Assembly (NCBI GenBank): GCA_003246035.1 | Contig: QKBP01000114.1 | Location: 1 to 28,151, forward strand | Source of the DNA: Desulfuromonadaceae bacterium | GTDB taxonomy: Bacteria; Desulfobacterota; Desulfuromonadia; Desulfuromonadales; SZUA-401 | Length of the DNA: 28,151 nt | Reading direction: 5' to 3' | In this document: positions 26,169-28,151 of the stretch, piece after piece | Numbering within the stretch: position 1 is the first letter of the stretch | Layout: each line of letters starts with the position of its first letter | Made by a program: the position numbers and the translations under genes | Notes under the pieces: model-generated | What the model saw: the letters and a program-made list of their open reading frames with translations, nothing else | Told to the model about the DNA's origin: nothing | The model's database searches: none

Positions 26169-27329
26169 TCAACGGTGGGGGCGGCGCTTTTTAGGCTCCG
26201 GGGCGCGCGAGGTGTTGGCGGACTCGATCACGTGCGTGAGGGTAAACTGTCGGCGATACTGGCGGGTTTCGATGACCGCGATCTTGATGATGCTGAAGAT
26301 CGGAACGCCGATGATCATGCCGATCACCCCGTAGAGTTTGCCGCCGGTGATTACGGCGATGACGACCCAGACTGGGTGGAGATTGGCGACCTTGCTGATC
26401 AGCATCGGGATGAGGATGAAGTTATCGACGATGACCTGGGCGATCACAAGGTAGACGATCAGGATCCACCAGAACTGGGCACCGAGACCGAGGTCGACCA
26501 GCGCCACCAGCAGACCGGGGACCATGCCGACCAACGGCCCGATATACGGGACCAGGTTGGTCAGTCCGGCGAAGATGCCGAGAAAGGGCGCATAGCGGAT
26601 ATCGGTCAGCGAGAGGCCCAAAGCTACTACCATGCCGACAATCAGGGCCTCGAGGAGTCGCCCACGGATGAACTGGGCCATTTGTCGGCCGATGGTAAAG
26701 AGCAGGTCGAGCGCCATCTCGAAGTGGCGGTTGGGGGTCAGCGAGATCATGCTGCGGATCATCTGGCGACCGTCGCGTAGGAAGAAGAAGGTGAAGAACG
26801 GTACCAGCACCATCAGGCTGCCGATGCGCATGGCCGACTTGGGGGTAGCGGCGAGAACGGTCGAGACGATCGATTCGGCCTGCCCTTTGCCGCGGGTCAT
26901 CAGGTCGAGGTTCTGCAGGAAGGGGAAGCTCTCCAGCAGGTTCGACTGGATATCGAGAATCACCTGGTTGGCGCGGGCTACGTAGCGCGGCAAATCCCCC
27001 TGCAGGGAAATCCACATGGCGTCCCAGTGCGGGACGATCACCATGGCAAACATCAGCAGTAGCAGGCTCAACACGAAGAAGACTACGAAGATGCACGAGG
27101 TCTTGTGCATTTGCCCACGCTCGAGGAATTGTACCAGCGGATCGAGCAGGAAAGTGGCGATCAGGGCCAGCAGCAGTGGCAGGAACAGACCGGAGGTCGC
27201 AGTGCGGACCAGGGCAATTGCGTGCGAGGCAGAGCTGTACAGGGCGAGCCCAGTGGCCAGCGCCGCGGTAAAGACCAGGTAAAAGATCAGCAGTTGGGCG
27301 CGGGTGATGGTGTAGGGGCTACGGGTCAT
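26169..27329 (-). CDS. AI-2E family (PerM/TqsA-like) membrane transporter
   Basis: A 386-aa inner-membrane protein of the AI-2E exporter family, whose members export the quorum signal AI-2, move ions, or act as permeases of unknown cargo. About eight hydrophobic segments occur, with the hallmark NLVPYIGPLVGMVPG and a later HPVWVVIAVITGGKLYG stretch. The C-terminal tail is basic. The ribosome site is poor. It starts seven bases after the stop of the cyclic-nucleotide-binding gene, so the two form an operon. The substrate is not predictable. Confidence 0.93.
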   Translation of the reverse strand: MTRSPYTITRAQLLIFYLVFTAALATGLALYSSASHAIALVRTATSGLFLPLLLALIATFLLDPLVQFLERGQMHKTSCIFVVFFVLSLLLLMFAMVIVPHWDAMWISLQGDLPRYVARANQVILDIQSNLLESFPFLQNLDLMTRGKGQAESIVSTVLAATPKSAMRIGSLMVLVPFFTFFFLRDGRQMIRSMISLTPNRHFEMALDLLFTIGRQMAQFIRGRLLEALIVGMVVALGLSLTDIRYAPFLGIFAGLTNLVPYIGPLVGMVPGLLVALVDLGLGAQFWWILIVYLVIAQVIVDNFILIPMLISKVANLHPVWVVIAVITGGKLYGVIGMIIGVPIFSIIKIAVIETRQYRRQFTLTHVIESANTSRAPEPKKRRPHR

Positions 27330-27336
27330 CGGCGGC

Positions 27337-27846
27337 TCACTTCTCTCCGTAGCTTGGGCTGAGAGTGTCGCGATGGAGACTTTCCATGGCCTTGATACGG
27401 CGCGACAGGACCTGGCTGAGCCCGTAGAGGATCTTGTTGCTTGTCCCCGGACGGTTCTGGATTAGCTGCAGCAGGTCGGAGCGGAACAGCCCGAGCAGTT
27501 CGCTGGTCTCGACGGCGGTCGCCGTGGTGAGTCGGGTTGTCGCTTCGCACAGTGCCGTCTCGCCGAAAAAATCCCCGGGCTCAAGGCGGGCCAGTTCCAC
27601 GCTCTCCCCCTCCGGCGGTTCGACGCTTAGGCGTACTTGCCCGCTGCGGATCAGGTAGAGCCCCGACCCGACGTCTCCTTCCGAATAGACCGTCTCTCCC
27701 GCCTCGTAGTGCCGGACGTGAATGAATTCTGCGAGATAGTGGCGCTCACGCGTGGAGAGCTCCGTGAACAGAGGGCGTGTTCGTGGTTGCCGGTACGAAA
27801 GATGTTCTTCCACAGTGGTGACACAGGGTCCTCCGCAATGATGCAT
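27337..27846 (-). CDS. Cyclic-nucleotide-binding domain protein without DNA-binding domain
   Basis: A 169-aa cytoplasmic protein made of one Crp-like beta-barrel (about 25-140), with GETVYSEGDVGSGLYLIRSG and the phosphate-binding cassette GDFFGETAL. The arginine that usually closes the cassette in cAMP binders is not clear (CEATTRLTTA). There is no helix-turn-helix; the C terminus is only a helix (KILYGLSQVLSRRI). It therefore probably controls a partner protein rather than DNA, and the membrane protein downstream is the nearest candidate. The ATG at 27846 lacks a strong ribosome site, so the start is uncertain. Confidence 0.88.
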   Translation of the reverse strand: MHHCGGPCVTTVEEHLSYRQPRTRPLFTELSTRERHYLAEFIHVRHYEAGETVYSEGDVGSGLYLIRSGQVRLSVEPPEGESVELARLEPGDFFGETALCEATTRLTTATAVETSELLGLFRSDLLQLIQNRPGTSNKILYGLSQVLSRRIKAMESLHRDTLSPSYGEK

Positions 27847-27864
27847 TGAATATCGCCCGGGGGG

Positions 27865-28151
27865 TCATCCCTCCGCGAGAAGGGTGTAGAGGGCGTCGAT
27901 CGCCTCGCAGAAGGGTCCGGCGGGGTTGACGAACTTGACCCCCATGCCGACCGGAAGACGGTGGGCCTTGAGCCACTCCGGGTGGTTGACCCAGACGACT
28001 TCGACTTCGCAGCGCATGGCGCCGTGTGGCTCGGGGAGGAAGAGGTTCATGTTCAACAGGGTTCCCACCGGTTTGAGCCACAGCGAATGGATGAACAGGC
28101 CGCCATGATTCAGGTCGATGGCCTGGGCATCGTGAGTTCGCCCTTCGCCGA
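27865..28151 (-). CDS. PilZ-domain protein, partial (5' end outside window)
   Basis: An open frame of 95 codons that enters from the window edge. It carries the second PilZ motif as DLNHGG (consensus D/NxSxxG; here N replaces S), then the expected strands (GLFIHS, EVEVVWVNHPE, GMGVKFV). PilZ domains bind cyclic di-GMP; the arginine motif that normally precedes would lie off the edge, so binding cannot be judged. The next gene starts 18 bp after its stop, so the PilZ, nucleotide-binding and membrane genes probably form one operon. Confidence 0.8.
   Translation of the reverse strand, partial: GEGRTHDAQAIDLNHGGLFIHSLWLKPVGTLLNMNLFLPEPHGAMRCEVEVVWVNHPEWLKAHRLPVGMGVKFVNPAGPFCEAIDALYTLLAEG

Overview
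The window is GC-rich chromosomal DNA, most likely from a Desulfuromonadia bacterium (Geobacter/Desulfuromonas/Pelobacter type). This is inferred from its style of genes: several sigma-54 activators, a PAS kinase with a cysteine-rich loop, rubrerythrin and bacteriohemerythrin, a biotin pyruvate carboxylase, a fused RlmKL, and a stand-alone EI-Ntr (ptsP). No rRNA, tRNA, insertion sequence, phage gene or CRISPR array was seen.

Layout. 1-3.7 kb: an orphan NtrC-type response regulator (-), divergent from a two-gene operon (+) encoding a coiled-coil membrane protein and a von Willebrand A-like lipoprotein. The gap between them holds a well-formed sigma-54 promoter and a perfect dyad, so this looks like a self-contained regulator/target unit. 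3.7-7.5 kb: pyruvate carboxylase with its own promoter and terminator. 7.6-8.8 kb: a secreted protein with three 33-residue, eight-cysteine repeats, then rubrerythrin. 8.85-12.4 kb (-): LysE exporter, then an AT-rich pair of a glycerophosphodiester phosphodiesterase and an OpgB-like phosphoglycerol transferase, probably acquired. 12.5-15.3 kb (-): YjdM/PhnA zinc-ribbon protein and ptsP. 15.3-20.0 kb (-): an intergenic region with a predicted sigma-54-dependent small RNA bounded by two terminators, a sigma-54 activator whose sensor half is a degenerate [FeFe]-hydrogenase-like module, and an orphan oppD-oppF ATPase pair. 20.1-26.1 kb (+): a PHP-family phosphoesterase, an SlyD-type FKBP, RlmKL, a PAS histidine kinase, a YbaK deacylase and bacteriohemerythrin. 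26.2-28.15 kb (-): an AI-2E/PerM-type membrane protein, a cyclic-nucleotide-binding protein, and a PilZ protein cut by the window edge.

The most interesting part is 15.34-18.0 kb. The regulator (15662-17950) joins two ferredoxin clusters, an H-cluster-like domain that keeps the four cluster-binding cysteines but not the residues that hold the catalytic 2Fe centre, a further FeS motif, a sigma-54 AAA+ domain and a Fis helix-turn-helix. Just past its stop codon are two tandem dyads about 30 bp apart, one of them perfect, with TGTGnCA half-sites that recur ahead of its own start. About 150-200 bp further on is a near-consensus -24/-12 promoter, followed by about 105 nt of structured sequence ending in a strong terminator. 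The simplest reading is an iron-sulfur sensor that switches on a sigma-54-dependent sRNA next to ptsP. This is inferred from sequence and untested.
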